Shown here piece after piece: positions 47,597-57,504 of a stretch of DNA of 57,572 bases. A program made the position numbers and the translations under genes. Each line of letters opens with the position of its first letter. Within the stretch, counting starts at the first letter, position 1. This DNA comes from Bifidobacteriaceae bacterium (lineage in GTDB: Bacteria > Actinomycetota > Actinomycetes > Actinomycetales > WQXJ01): the NCBI GenBank assembly GCA_031268215.1, contig JAIRXP010000105.1, forward strand, positions 1 through 57,572. Reading direction: 5' to 3'. The notes under the pieces are model-generated. The model was not told the DNA's origin and did no database searches. It saw only the letters and a program-made list of their open reading frames with translations.

Positions 47597-50383
47597 GTGG
47601 CTGCGGCAGATATGGCTTCAAAGGCCAATCGCTCGTCCCGCCAGGATTTCGGGGGCGTCGAAGTTGTAGACGCTCCCGGCGGGCGCGTCCATCAGCCGCG
47701 CGATCTGCTGGGAGCGGTCTTTGTCTTCCTGGGCCTGGTCGGCATGGTTGCCTTAGCGATTCTGGCTCAAGGCACGGCCGCCGGCGTGACCGAGGACATC
47801 CGCACCCTTGCCCACCCCGTCGCCGCCATCCTGCAAGCGATCGGCAACGTCGCCATGAACTTGGCGACTATGCTCTTGCCCGCAATGGTGGTGATTTCCG
47901 CGTTGTTCCGGCGCCAGTTGATGCTGGCCTTACAAGGGGTAATAGGCGGTCTAGGCGGCCTGATTCTGGCCGAAACCGCCACCTGGGGTGTCAGTGTGGT
48001 CAGCTACGCACCTCTGACCGAAGGCATGTCGGTCGCCACCGGGGACGGCCCAGTCGTGGCCATAGCCCCGCTAGCCGCCCTGATGTCCGGCGTATTGACC
48101 GCCATGGGACCGCGGTCACGCCGGCCCATTATGGCCGTCTCCTGGAACGTCCTCTGGGTCGCCCTGGTGGCGTGGGTCTTGACCGGCGGGTCCACCTTGC
48201 CGGCCGCGATCATCACCGTCCTGATTGGTCGCCTGGCCGGGCTGGGCATCCGCTGGGGCATTGGCGTAACTACCGACCGCGCCACCGGCTCCGCACTGGT
48301 CGCCGGCATCCGTGGAGCTGGGATTGAGCCCACCCGGATAGTGCGGATCCACGGCATTTCTGATCCTGAAAGCCCCACCGGCCGGCTGGACGCCCGGACC
48401 GTTCAGGATTCCGTTGACCCTCCTTTAGCGTCCGATGCCGCCGCCTCACCTTCCGTATGTGAGCCGGCTCCGGCCAAGAGCGGCGATCAGCCCGCTGAAG
48501 ACCCTGACGCCCAGGGCGCCGCCAAGAAAGACAGCTCGGAAAGCACGTCAGCTGGCGCGGCTGGCGCTGACAGCGCGGCCGACCCGGCCACACCAGGAAC
48601 CACAGAACTGCCAACCCAAGACGAAGACAAACCGGCGCCCGAGCTGGAAGACGAGGCGACGGCATCGGCGGCCTTGACCGCGCAAAGCGATTCAACGTCA
48701 CGGGCCCTGGAACGTCAAGGCGGCAACCGCGTCTACGCCGTCTACGGCGACGACGGCCAACGGTACGACGCGATAGTGCTCGATGGCGACCGCCAAGTCT
48801 TGGGCTTCCTGCAAGCAACCTGGCGGACACTGCGGCTACGCGGCATGGACCGGCGGTCTGTCCGGTCGCTCCGCCAGGCAGCCGAGCGCGCGGCCTTGCT
48901 CGCTTACGCCGCCGCCGCGGCCGGAGTCCGGACACCCGGGCTGCTGGGCGTAGGTGAAGCGGCGGATTCAATGATGCTGCTGCAAAACCACCCCGCCGGA
49001 CTGCACGCTCTCGAAGACATGCGGGCTAGCGAGATTTCTGACACCGCCTTGATAGACGTTTGGCGCCAACTTGACCGAGCCCATCAAGCCGGGCTGGCAC
49101 ACCGCGATATAACCTCCAACTCGGTGCTGTTTGGGCCCGATTCTGGCGACGCCCAGCAAGTTTGGCTGATCGGCTGGGAGGACGGTGACGTAGCGTCCTC
49201 CGAATTGGCGCGGTCAATGGACCTGGCCCAAATGGTGGCCGTCTTGGCGCTGAAAGTCGGCCCCGAACGGGCGGTCGCGGCCGCGGCCGGCGTCATTCCG
49301 GCGTCAAGGCTCACCGCTGTCGCCGGTCTGCTCCAGCCCGTCGTGTTCCCGTCCTCCACCCGCGAGGCGGCCCGAGCCAATCGCGACACGATTGACGCCA
49401 CCCGTCAAGAACTGTCTGATCTAACACCTACGGAAACCGCCGCTGTACCTTTCCAAATGGTCCGGTTCGGCTGGCGGACCGTCCTGATCGCGGCTATGAC
49501 GCTGGTCGCGATTTGGGCCATTGTCACCAAATTCAACTTCAACCAAATGGTCGAGGCAATCAGTCACGCCAACATTTGGTGGATGGCACTGTCCTTCGGT
49601 TTCTCCATGGCCACCTATGTTGGTGCCGCCATGACACTGGTCGGCTTTCTGCCTACCCGCATTTCTTTCCGCAAAGCGGTGCTCAGCCAGGTGGCGAGTT
49701 CCTTCGCCGCCATCACCATGCCCGGGGGCGTTGGGCCCATCGCCATCAGCTTGCGGCTGCTCAACCGCCAAGGCATAAGAACGTCCCTGGCCGCCGCGAC
49801 CGTCGCCCTAACCCAAGTAGCGCTGTTCGTTTCAACCATCATCCTGCTGCTAATAGTCACCCTGACCACCGGCCAAAGCGAGGCTCTTTCCGGCCTGCCA
49901 GTAACCACCATTGTGATCGTAGCTGGCGCGGTGGTGGCCCTCGGCTCGCTGTTGCTGATTCCCCGGCTCCGCAAGTGGCTGTGGGGCAAGGTTAGCCCAA
50001 CTCTGGCCCAGGTCTGGCCGCGCCTAATCTGGGTTCTCAGCCGGCCCAAGCGCATGGCTTTCGCCATGTTGGGAACAGTGATCCAATTCGGTGGATTCGT
50101 GGCCGCCTTCTGGGCGTCCCTAGTTTCCTTCGGCCAGACCGATATCCCCCTGGGCGCAATCACCCTCGTCTACCTCATTGGCAACACCGCTGGTTCGGCC
50201 GCGCCCACCCCCGGCGGGCTGGGCGGAGTGGAAATCGCGCTAACTGCGGGCCTGCGGGCCGTCGGCGTGGCCACCGCCACCGCCGCGTCGGCGGCGGTCC
50301 TCTTCCGCGCCATCACCTATTGGGCCCGGGTTCCCTTGGGTTGGCTGGCTTTCCGCCATCTGCAGAAACACCAGGACCTATAG
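47597..50383 (+). CDS. LPG-synthase/flippase-like TM protein (UPF0104/TIGR00374-type) with internal protein-kinase-like domain
   Basis: HQAGLAHRDITSNSVLF...QVWLIGWEDGD kinase-like segment; C-terminal TM domain with MPGGVGPIAISLRLL and GSAAPTPGGLGGVEIALTAGL. Confidence 0.8.
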   Translation: MAAADMASKANRSSRQDFGGVEVVDAPGGRVHQPRDLLGAVFVFLGLVGMVALAILAQGTAAGVTEDIRTLAHPVAAILQAIGNVAMNLATMLLPAMVVISALFRRQLMLALQGVIGGLGGLILAETATWGVSVVSYAPLTEGMSVATGDGPVVAIAPLAALMSGVLTAMGPRSRRPIMAVSWNVLWVALVAWVLTGGSTLPAAIITVLIGRLAGLGIRWGIGVTTDRATGSALVAGIRGAGIEPTRIVRIHGISDPESPTGRLDARTVQDSVDPPLASDAAASPSVCEPAPAKSGDQPAEDPDAQGAAKKDSSESTSAGAAGADSAADPATPGTTELPTQDEDKPAPELEDEATASAALTAQSDSTSRALERQGGNRVYAVYGDDGQRYDAIVLDGDRQVLGFLQATWRTLRLRGMDRRSVRSLRQAAERAALLAYAAAAAGVRTPGLLGVGEAADSMMLLQNHPAGLHALEDMRASEISDTALIDVWRQLDRAHQAGLAHRDITSNSVLFGPDSGDAQQVWLIGWEDGDVASSELARSMDLAQMVAVLALKVGPERAVAAAAGVIPASRLTAVAGLLQPVVFPSSTREAARANRDTIDATRQELSDLTPTETAAVPFQMVRFGWRTVLIAAMTLVAIWAIVTKFNFNQMVEAISHANIWWMALSFGFSMATYVGAAMTLVGFLPTRISFRKAVLSQVASSFAAITMPGGVGPIAISLRLLNRQGIRTSLAAATVALTQVALFVSTIILLLIVTLTTGQSEALSGLPVTTIVIVAGAVVALGSLLLIPRLRKWLWGKVSPTLAQVWPRLIWVLSRPKRMAFAMLGTVIQFGGFVAAFWASLVSFGQTDIPLGAITLVYLIGNTAGSAAPTPGGLGGVEIALTAGLRAVGVATATAASAAVLFRAITYWARVPLGWLAFRHLQKHQDL

Positions 50384-50389
50384 GCGCCG

Positions 50390-50988
50390 GTGACTGAAGG
50401 GATCAAAATGATTGGCATCACGATTTGGGACGGTCAGCGGCAAGCCGGGGCACTGACCCTGAGAATGGGTCTCTGCTTCGCTGTGCTTGCAGCCTGCGCC
50501 GGGTGTTCCGACGGTCAGTCAGGCTCCGCCAGCGGCGGCCAGGGATGCAGCGATGAGATTGCCGACATTGTTGCGGCCAGCGGCGAAACATTGGATGGGT
50601 CTTACTGCCAGCAGGAAAGCCTGATCCTGAAGCGATGCTAACGACCCTGGCCGGTCAGATTGACCTGGACGCGGTGGCGTATGTGCCAATTGGGACTCGC
50701 AGAGACATCAAATTCACGCGGCCCCAAACTGACGTGACGATTGACGACACGCCAATCACCGTGGCCGGCGAAGTCCGTTGGAACGGCTGGCAATCAGTTC
50801 CCTCCAAGGCCAGCGGCGGTTCAGTGCGCTTCGAATTGCCGCAGAATTGGGCTACCGGCGCCTCGTCAGATTCTGTGGATCATGTGGCTGGTTCGTCGGT
50901 TCGCGATTTCGTCGTGAAGGCCGCATGTGATGGCGACGAGCGCCAATACGCATTCGGCCTGCGAACCGATCCGGCCGGCGCCCGCTGA
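50390..50988 (+). pseudogene. Lipoprotein-like locus split into two overlapping frames (50390-50641 and 50635-50988)
   Basis: LAACAGCSDG lipobox in the first frame; soluble domain continues in the second frame, overlapping at ATGCTAA. Confidence 0.4.
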
Positions 50989-51237
50989 AAACTCTCCTGA
51001 TGACGACCGGACGACGGTCCAGGACGGAGCATTCCTGGTCAAGAACCAAGATGTGAACACCTGCATGGCGGCATTACGCCCAAGGCTGCTGCGCTACTCC
51101 GGCAACTCCAGGAAGGCCTTCGACTTATCTGGGTTTCACCAATTTCGGTGCGGAGTGTCGCCATCGTGATGAACATTGCCAGTGGGTGCGACTTCCCTTT
51201 CTGGGAGCCGCCGCGTTCCGTCGTGTAGTAAGCTTCC

Positions 51238-51600
51238 GCTCGCCCTGTGCCGGCCCCGCGGGCGGCGCTGTCTCACCAGACCGCCCCGGAAGCGTATGAG
51301 CTTTCAGATGTCAACCCGGACAAGATTCATGTGACTATCCCGGTCAGGGAGCAGAAGCTGCGCCGGCGGGACACCCCGCCCGCGCCGGTGGTCCATTACC
51401 AGAACTTGGCGGACGGTCAGATCGGGTGGTGGGAGGGGATCCCGGCGGTAGTTGCAGCATTGCAGCGCCCGACGGGGGACGATGCCGTACCGTTGTTCCT
51501 GGTCAAGGGTGGGGTCTGCATGGAGTTGCGGTTCGGTTTGGAGGCCAGGGACCGCCACAAACATAGGCAGTGGTCATGCACCCCGCCGCGGCGAATGTAG
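51238..51600 (+). pseudogene. Decayed AbiE-type (type IV) toxin-antitoxin remnant
   Basis: RAALSHQTAPEAYELSDVNPDKIHVTIPVREQKLRRRDTPPAPVVHYQNLADGQIGWWEGIPAV (AbiEi-like), then LFLVKGGVCMELRFGLEAR (AbiEii nucleotidyltransferase-like), fused in one frame. Confidence 0.55.
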
Positions 51601-51740
51601 ACTCCGTCGCCGGTGTAGTACGTGTACCCCGAGGCGTCGGCTTGGGGGACGTTGGGGCTGGCCACTTGGCCAACCAGCGCGACGGCGGTGAGCGCCATCG
51701 CAGAAAAGAACATTGTTGCGATCCGTTTGACCTTAGTCAT
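51417..51740 (-). CDS. Secreted small protein, C-terminus apparently replaced by foreign sequence
   Basis: MTKVKRIATMFFSAMALTAVALVGQVASPNVPQADASGYTYYTGDGVYIRRGG: signal peptide then SH3b-like GDGVYIR; remaining frame is antisense to the AbiE remnant. Confidence 0.4.
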   Translation of the reverse strand: MTKVKRIATMFFSAMALTAVALVGQVASPNVPQADASGYTYYTGDGVYIRRGGVHDHCLCLWRSLASKPNRNSMQTPPLTRNNGTASSPVGRCNAATTAGIPSHHPI

Positions 51741-52113
51741 TGCGGGCTTCCTCTCTCGATTTGGACTGAACCGGACGGTATTGGGCGGTTCTAAGGTAGA
51801 AGTTATATCCACGGTCCGCCCGAGGGGGGACTTATGTCCCATAAGGACGACGGGTGTGGGCCGACTTGACGCTCCGGTTTATTCACCCGCGCATGGGGAA
51901 GCAAGACACGAAGTAGCGGGGCCAAGCTGTCTTAGGCGGCGCCAATTCCGCCACCGCAGTCCCGGCCTGATGCTCATCCCCGCCGATGGCAGGTAGCCCA
52001 TGCCGAACCCGGCGCCATGAGCCAGCGGATGCGCGCCGGGCCGCTGGGGCCCAGGGCCCATTAGACCTCTCGCCGCCACGCGGTCAAGCGGACTAGGGGA
52101 AGATACTCAGAGG

Positions 52114-52287
52114 TTTTTCCACAGTCTGTGGATTTCCTCTTGACCCGGCCCGGGGCGCCCCAAAATTCCCCCAATCGGGACATTTGTGATGGTGGGGGCC
52201 CGGGCGCTTGAGGCGTATCCACAGCGGATTGCCGCCAGTCCACAGGCAGTCCGCCATCGTCCACACCCAATCCCCAGCTTGTCCCCA
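52114..52287. promoter_or_regulatory. Cluster of DnaA-box-like motifs upstream of dnaB
   Basis: TTTTCCACA with TCCACAG-T-CTGTGGA palindrome (52118-52132), GTATCCACA (52215-52223), AGTCCACAG (~52237-52245), TCGTCCACA (52258-52266), TTGTCCCCA (52279-52287). Confidence 0.5.
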
Positions 52288-52593
52288 TAAAATGCTCCTG
52301 ACCTGCGGTAACGGTTTGTCCAGAAGCAGTTTGGGGCATAGACTGATCCCGCCGACCGGCCACACCGCAAACACTGTCAGACCCCCTCGATACCCTCAAG
52401 GGATGACAGCGAATGACTGGCGGGAAGACGCTGGATCCGTCCCCGCCGTTGGCCCAAGGAGTGCCGCTGGGACCCAGCGGCATGCCCTAGCTGGCCGTGG
52501 GACCAACCACCTGGTTCACCGGCGGGCTTTCGCCCAACCGGGCGGGATAACTGAAGTTTTGCGAACCGGCAACCTAGGAAGGCGGAGACCACG

Positions 52594-53958
52594 TTGTCTG
52601 TGACTGAGTTTGACGCCGGGGCGGCCGCTCCGGCGCAGTTCGACCGGTTGCCACCGCAAGACATCCAAGCCGAACAATCGGCGCTCGGCGCCATGCTGCT
52701 GTCGAAGGACGCCATCGCAGATGTGGTCGCAGTCCTCAGACATGACGACTTCTACCGCCCGCAACACGAGATGATCTTTGAGGCAATCACCCAGATCTAC
52801 TCACGGGGAGAGCCAGTCGACGCGGTCACGGTAGCGGCGGAACTGACCCGCCGCGGCGAAATGGGACGGATTGGTGGCGCCCAGTACCTCGCCACCTTGA
52901 TGGCGCTAGTGCCAACCGCCGCCAACGCCGGTTATTACGGGCAGATAGTCCGCGACCGGGCTGTGCTGCGCAGGCTGGTGGACGCCGGCACCCGCATCAC
53001 ACAACTCGGGTACAGCAATGATGGTCAGGGCATTGATGATCTAGTCAATTCGGCCCAGGCCGAGGTCTACGCCGTGACCGAACGAGGCGCGACAGAGGAC
53101 TACGCCCACATCAAAGACATCATCGACCCGGTTGTCCAAGAAATCGAAGACATGTCCGCCACACCCAACCATGTCACCGGCATACCGACCGGCTTCCACG
53201 ACTTGGACTCCCTTACAGGTGGCCTGCATAGTGGCCAAATGGTGATCGTGGCCGCCCGGCCTGGCAAGGGCAAGTCAACCCTGGGCCTGGACTTCGCCCG
53301 GTCAGCTTCTGTCCGCAACGGCATGGCCTCGGTTCTGTTCTCGCTGGAAATGTCCCGCGAAGAGATCACCCAACGCCTGCTCAGCGCCGAATCCGGAGTC
53401 ATGCTGAACCACCTGCGGTCTGGGTCCGTACAGGTAGACTCCTGGAAGCGCATCTCAGCTCGGATCGGCAAGATCAAGGAAGCGCCGCTGTTCATAGATG
53501 ATTCGCCGAACATGTCCCTGATGGAGATCCGGGCAAAATGCCGCAGGCTCAAACAGCGCAGCAACCTCCAGCTAGTGATCATTGACTACCTCCAGTTGAT
53601 GAGTTCAGGCCGGCGGGTCGAATCACGTCAGCAGGAAGTCTCGGAGTTCTCCCGAGCCCTGAAGCTACTGGCCAAGGAGTTGAGCGTGCCCGTAGTGGCG
53701 ATCGCGCAGCTAAACCGTTCAGCTGAATCACGCGAAAACAAGCGCCCCGAACTCTCCGATCTTCGTGAATCCGGCTCACTGGAACAAGATGCCGACGTAG
53801 TCATCTTGATTAGCCGTCAAGACTCCCAGCAAGACGCCGCCGCCAAGGGCGAGGCGACCCTGATCCTGGCCAAGCACCGCAACGGTCCAACCGGTGAAAT
53901 CAAGGTGGCCTTCCAAGGCCACCTTTCGCGGTTCGCCAACATGGCAGAAGGGTTCTGA
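52594..53958 (+). CDS. dnaB: Replicative DNA helicase (TTG start)
   Basis: PPQDIQAEQSALGAMLLSKDAI; ARPGKGKSTLGLDFARSAS; IIDYLQLMSSGRR; DLRESGSLEQDADVV. Confidence 0.96.
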   Translation: MSVTEFDAGAAAPAQFDRLPPQDIQAEQSALGAMLLSKDAIADVVAVLRHDDFYRPQHEMIFEAITQIYSRGEPVDAVTVAAELTRRGEMGRIGGAQYLATLMALVPTAANAGYYGQIVRDRAVLRRLVDAGTRITQLGYSNDGQGIDDLVNSAQAEVYAVTERGATEDYAHIKDIIDPVVQEIEDMSATPNHVTGIPTGFHDLDSLTGGLHSGQMVIVAARPGKGKSTLGLDFARSASVRNGMASVLFSLEMSREEITQRLLSAESGVMLNHLRSGSVQVDSWKRISARIGKIKEAPLFIDDSPNMSLMEIRAKCRRLKQRSNLQLVIIDYLQLMSSGRRVESRQQEVSEFSRALKLLAKELSVPVVAIAQLNRSAESRENKRPELSDLRESGSLEQDADVVILISRQDSQQDAAAKGEATLILAKHRNGPTGEIKVAFQGHLSRFANMAEGF

Positions 53959-53959
53959 A

Positions 53960-54784
53960 TCAGAGACCACCGACTGGGAGGTAATACTCCAGGAAACGCA
54001 ATGAATCATCGAACACATCATCAACGTAGGCGTCGGCGTGACGGGAGCCCTCAAACAGCACTGTCCGGACGGGCACGCCAGCCCGCATTAGAGCCGTGGC
54101 AGCGATCAGCATCTCCTCCGGTGGGACCAGTTCATTAAGTGAGTTCACAAAGAACATGGGGCCCGCCGCGGATGTGACCCGGCTGACCGGGGTAGCCACA
54201 TCCAAGCCCGCCAAGCTCGGGCCCAGAAGGTTGAACAACAGCCACTTGTAGTAGCCCGGATCGGCACCACCCTGATCAATCTGGGCACCCGGCAGCGAAT
54301 CGTCCATGACAACCTTGTGCGGGATGGCGTCCCCGTGGCGGGCCAGAAACCCGGCCAGATCAAGCAGACCAGACCAGGAGATCCCCGGCAAGCCCAGCGA
54401 AATCGCCAGCTCAAAAGCCAGATTCCCGCCCGATGAACCCCCAAGGGCGGCGACCCGCTGACGGTCGAACGCCAAGGCCGGATTCGTCCGCAGCCACTCC
54501 ACCACCGCCAGCAGGTCATCGACCTGAGCGGGGAAGAGATTGGTGCCGGAACCCCCATCCGCGAAACGGTAGTTGGGTGCGGCAACCAGGTAGCCGGCAT
54601 CGGACAAGCGCGTGGCCAAAGAGACCTGCTTGGACTTGTCGCCCTGGAACCAACCGCCGCCATGAATCGCGATCACCAGAGCATTGTTGGGAGTAGCTGG
54701 GTGGTAGAGGTCAAGGCGGTGGCGGGGATCCGGACCGTAGACCAGATCGTGATCAACCGGGACGTTGATTGTGGCTTGAGTCAT
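53960..54784 (-). CDS. Alpha/beta-hydrolase (carboxylesterase-like)
   Basis: VIAIHGGGWFQGDKS; VAALGGSSGGNLAFELA. Confidence 0.88.
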   Translation of the reverse strand: MTQATINVPVDHDLVYGPDPRHRLDLYHPATPNNALVIAIHGGGWFQGDKSKQVSLATRLSDAGYLVAAPNYRFADGGSGTNLFPAQVDDLLAVVEWLRTNPALAFDRQRVAALGGSSGGNLAFELAISLGLPGISWSGLLDLAGFLARHGDAIPHKVVMDDSLPGAQIDQGGADPGYYKWLLFNLLGPSLAGLDVATPVSRVTSAAGPMFFVNSLNELVPPEEMLIAATALMRAGVPVRTVLFEGSRHADAYVDDVFDDSLRFLEYYLPVGGL

Positions 54785-54885
54785 GCCGACCAGGGTGACA
54801 TGGCTGCGCCCGCGGCATTCCCGGGAGCACGAATCGTCTCGCGGCACGGCCCCCAGCACCGGCGGTTAATGGCAGGCTAGAGGAC

Positions 54886-56130
54886 ATGTCCGCTCAGCTA
54901 CCGTTGCGTTCTCATCTCGCGATTACCGCTGGACGCACGGCGGCGGCCGTCTCACGGGCGGTTGGCCGGGGGCGGGGGCAAGTGATTGGCGGCCGGGTGA
55001 TGCTCAAGATTGACCCCTCGCTGCTCCGCCGCCTGGCCGCGCCAATGCGGGTCACCGCGGTCAGCGCCACCAACGGGAAATCCACCACTACCCGGATGAT
55101 TGCCGAAGCCCTCCGCACAGCCGGATCCGTAGCCCACAATTCGACCGGCGCCAACATGGCCGCCGGGGTGGCCACAGCCCTAGCCACAAACCGCCGAGCC
55201 GCCTTCGCCGCCATCGAAGTGGATGAAGCCCATTTGCCCGCCGTGGCCCAATCCACGGGCGCGTCACAGTTGGTGCTGATGAACCTAAGCCGGGACCAAC
55301 TCGACCGGGGCAGCGAGGTCCGGATGCTCGCCGAACGCTGGCATTCCATGGCCGCAGCCTTGGGGCCGGATGTGGAAGTGATCGCCAACGCCGATGACCC
55401 CATGGTCGCCTGGGCCGCCAGCGCCGCACCCAACGTCACCTGGGTGGGCTGCGGCCAGTGGTGGACCGAAGATTCCGCCCTCTGCCCCAGTTGCGGCGCA
55501 TCCCTGACCCGCACCGCCGCCAATTGGGCGTGCCAACGTTGCGGCCTATCCCGACCGGAAACGGCTTGGTTCATATTGCCCGATGCCGCCCAGATCGTCA
55601 CCCCCTCAGGTACCGTTCGCCCGCAGTTGGCTTTGCCGGGCCGGTTCAATGTTGCCAATGCCGCCATCGCGCTGGCGGCCGTGACGGCCCGCGGGGTTGG
55701 GACCGATTCGGCCCTGGACGCCTTTGGGCGGGTCAACGACGTAGACGGGCGCTACGTCAGGGCCAGCGTAGAAGGCCATGAGGCCCGTTTGCTGCTGGGG
55801 AAGAACCCGGCCAGTTGGACCGAAATGATGCAGTTGGTGGCCGGTTCGCCTGCCCTGCTGGTAACCGTGTTGAACGCGCGGGGGGCTGATGGCCGCGACC
55901 CGTCCTGGATCTGGGACGTGCCATTCGAGGACTGGGCCGGGCGGCCCTGCTGGGTGGCCGGCGAACGGCGCTTTGATCTGGCGGTCCGGCTTGACACCGC
56001 CGGCCTTGAGGTCTTGGGCGTTAGCTTGGACCCGTTAGCGGCCACCGCTGAGGCGGCGCCGGGCCAGGGCCTGGACATAGTTGCTAACTACACGGCGTTC
56101 CAAGAGCTGAGGGGACAAGTGGTCAAATGA
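54886..56130 (+). CDS. murT: Lipid II isoglutaminyl synthase, MurT subunit
   Basis: SATNGKSTTTRMIAEAL; Zn ribbon CPSCGASLTRTAANWACQRCGLSRPE; followed by gatD with 4-bp overlap. Confidence 0.93.
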   Translation: MSAQLPLRSHLAITAGRTAAAVSRAVGRGRGQVIGGRVMLKIDPSLLRRLAAPMRVTAVSATNGKSTTTRMIAEALRTAGSVAHNSTGANMAAGVATALATNRRAAFAAIEVDEAHLPAVAQSTGASQLVLMNLSRDQLDRGSEVRMLAERWHSMAAALGPDVEVIANADDPMVAWAASAAPNVTWVGCGQWWTEDSALCPSCGASLTRTAANWACQRCGLSRPETAWFILPDAAQIVTPSGTVRPQLALPGRFNVANAAIALAAVTARGVGTDSALDAFGRVNDVDGRYVRASVEGHEARLLLGKNPASWTEMMQLVAGSPALLVTVLNARGADGRDPSWIWDVPFEDWAGRPCWVAGERRFDLAVRLDTAGLEVLGVSLDPLAATAEAAPGQGLDIVANYTAFQELRGQVVK

Positions 56131-56978
56131 CCGTTCTTAGCGGTACCAGTGATGGTGGTAGCAATGGCGGCGCGGTAACGATCGTGCATCTGTACCCCAC
56201 TTTGATGGGTACCTATGGTGACGGCGGCAACATCCGGATCCTGGTCCGGCGCTTAGCGGCGCGCCGGATGAATGCCCATTTGATCACGGTTGGGCCAGGT
56301 GAACCGGTGCCAGATAGTGCGGACCTTTATGTGTTGGGCGGTGGCGAGGACCGCTCACAGGTCGCCGCCAGCCGGGAGCTGCGCAATTCCGGCGCGCTAA
56401 ACCGCGCCGCCGCACGTGGCGCTACCGTCTTCGCGGTCTGCGCTGGGCTGCAAGTCTTGGGACACGATTTCGAGGTCTCCGGCGGTGAAACCGAACCCGG
56501 CCTGGGCCTGCTTGACGCCACGACGCGGCGGCGCTCCCGCCACGCCCAGGGCGGCGCGCCGCCCGCCAATGCCCGCAACCGCAAGGACAGCGTCTGGCCC
56601 CGGGCCGTTGGCGAGGTGTTGGCTGAGCCTCTGGATGGATCACCGCTCTTGACCGGATATGAGAACCACGGCGGTGGCACAGTTCTGGGGCCGGCCGCGG
56701 CGCCCCTGGCGCGCGTGATCTCGGGGATCGGCAACGGCAGCGGCAGCGCCGCCGGGGATGGGCACGAAGGTGCTGTTCAGGGACGGATTCTGGCAACTTA
56801 TTTGCACGGCCCGGTATTGGCCCGCAATCCAGCTTTGGCGGACCGGCTGTTGGAACTCGCCACCGGTTCAGAGTTGGCGCCGCTGGAGGTGGCCTACGTG
56901 GATCAACTCCGGGCTGAACGTGAGCACTACGTCAAGACCGGAAAGCTCTCCGCCGAATCGGTCCACACCCGGCGCTGA
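56127..56978 (+). CDS. gatD: Lipid II isoglutaminyl synthase, GatD glutaminase subunit
   Basis: VHLYPTLMGTYGDGGNIRILVRR; FAVCAGLQVLG; TGYENHGG. Confidence 0.93.
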   Translation: MTVLSGTSDGGSNGGAVTIVHLYPTLMGTYGDGGNIRILVRRLAARRMNAHLITVGPGEPVPDSADLYVLGGGEDRSQVAASRELRNSGALNRAAARGATVFAVCAGLQVLGHDFEVSGGETEPGLGLLDATTRRRSRHAQGGAPPANARNRKDSVWPRAVGEVLAEPLDGSPLLTGYENHGGGTVLGPAAAPLARVISGIGNGSGSAAGDGHEGAVQGRILATYLHGPVLARNPALADRLLELATGSELAPLEVAYVDQLRAEREHYVKTGKLSAESVHTRR

Positions 56979-57008
56979 CAGCGGCAAACAGGCGCTGTCG
57001 TAGCGCGT

Positions 57009-57269
57009 TCACCACTCGTCAATCACAATCGAGATCGCTAAGCCGTTCCCGTAGGCACGCTCTTCGCCTTGTTCCCGATTACCGCCGACTCTGACGCTGA
57101 CCCTAAAACCGTCCACATAGCCCGACACCCAACAATAGTATTTCCAGCCGTAGTCATTCTCACCGGCCAGACAGTCCGCCCGTCCCACACTCCAATCCAA
57201 TCCAGGCAGCAACGCCTCCAACTGGTCAACCGACCTGACCGGAGAATCGGAATCATAACCGATAGTCAT
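57009..57269 (-). CDS. Small hypothetical protein
   Basis: 86-aa ORF, atypical lower-GC composition, no recognised family. Confidence 0.4.
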   Translation of the reverse strand: MTIGYDSDSPVRSVDQLEALLPGLDWSVGRADCLAGENDYGWKYYCWVSGYVDGFRVSVRVGGNREQGEERAYGNGLAISIVIDEW

Positions 57270-57460
57270 CTGCGGGCAACGGAAATCCCCACACCCAGAG
57301 GCTTATGCAAAACTCGACTTATAAGCGCGTCGCGGCGCGTCGCCAACAATAGGACAGCCCATTCCGGGATAATAGAAAGTGATAAACATCCGAACTCCCG
57401 GAACAGGCTGCCGCATTGTATTATACAACCGGATTCACTAAGACCCAAATCCTCGACTAG

Positions 57461-57504
57461 CCTCACGTAAAAGGTCCGGGAACGGGTGTGCTTGCCTCAC
57501 GTAA
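57461..57504. repeat. Short direct repeat CCTCACGTAA (x2) near window end
   Basis: gCCTCACGTAAaaggTCCggg (57461) and gCCTCACGTAAtaatgTCCgcg (57495). Confidence 0.7.
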
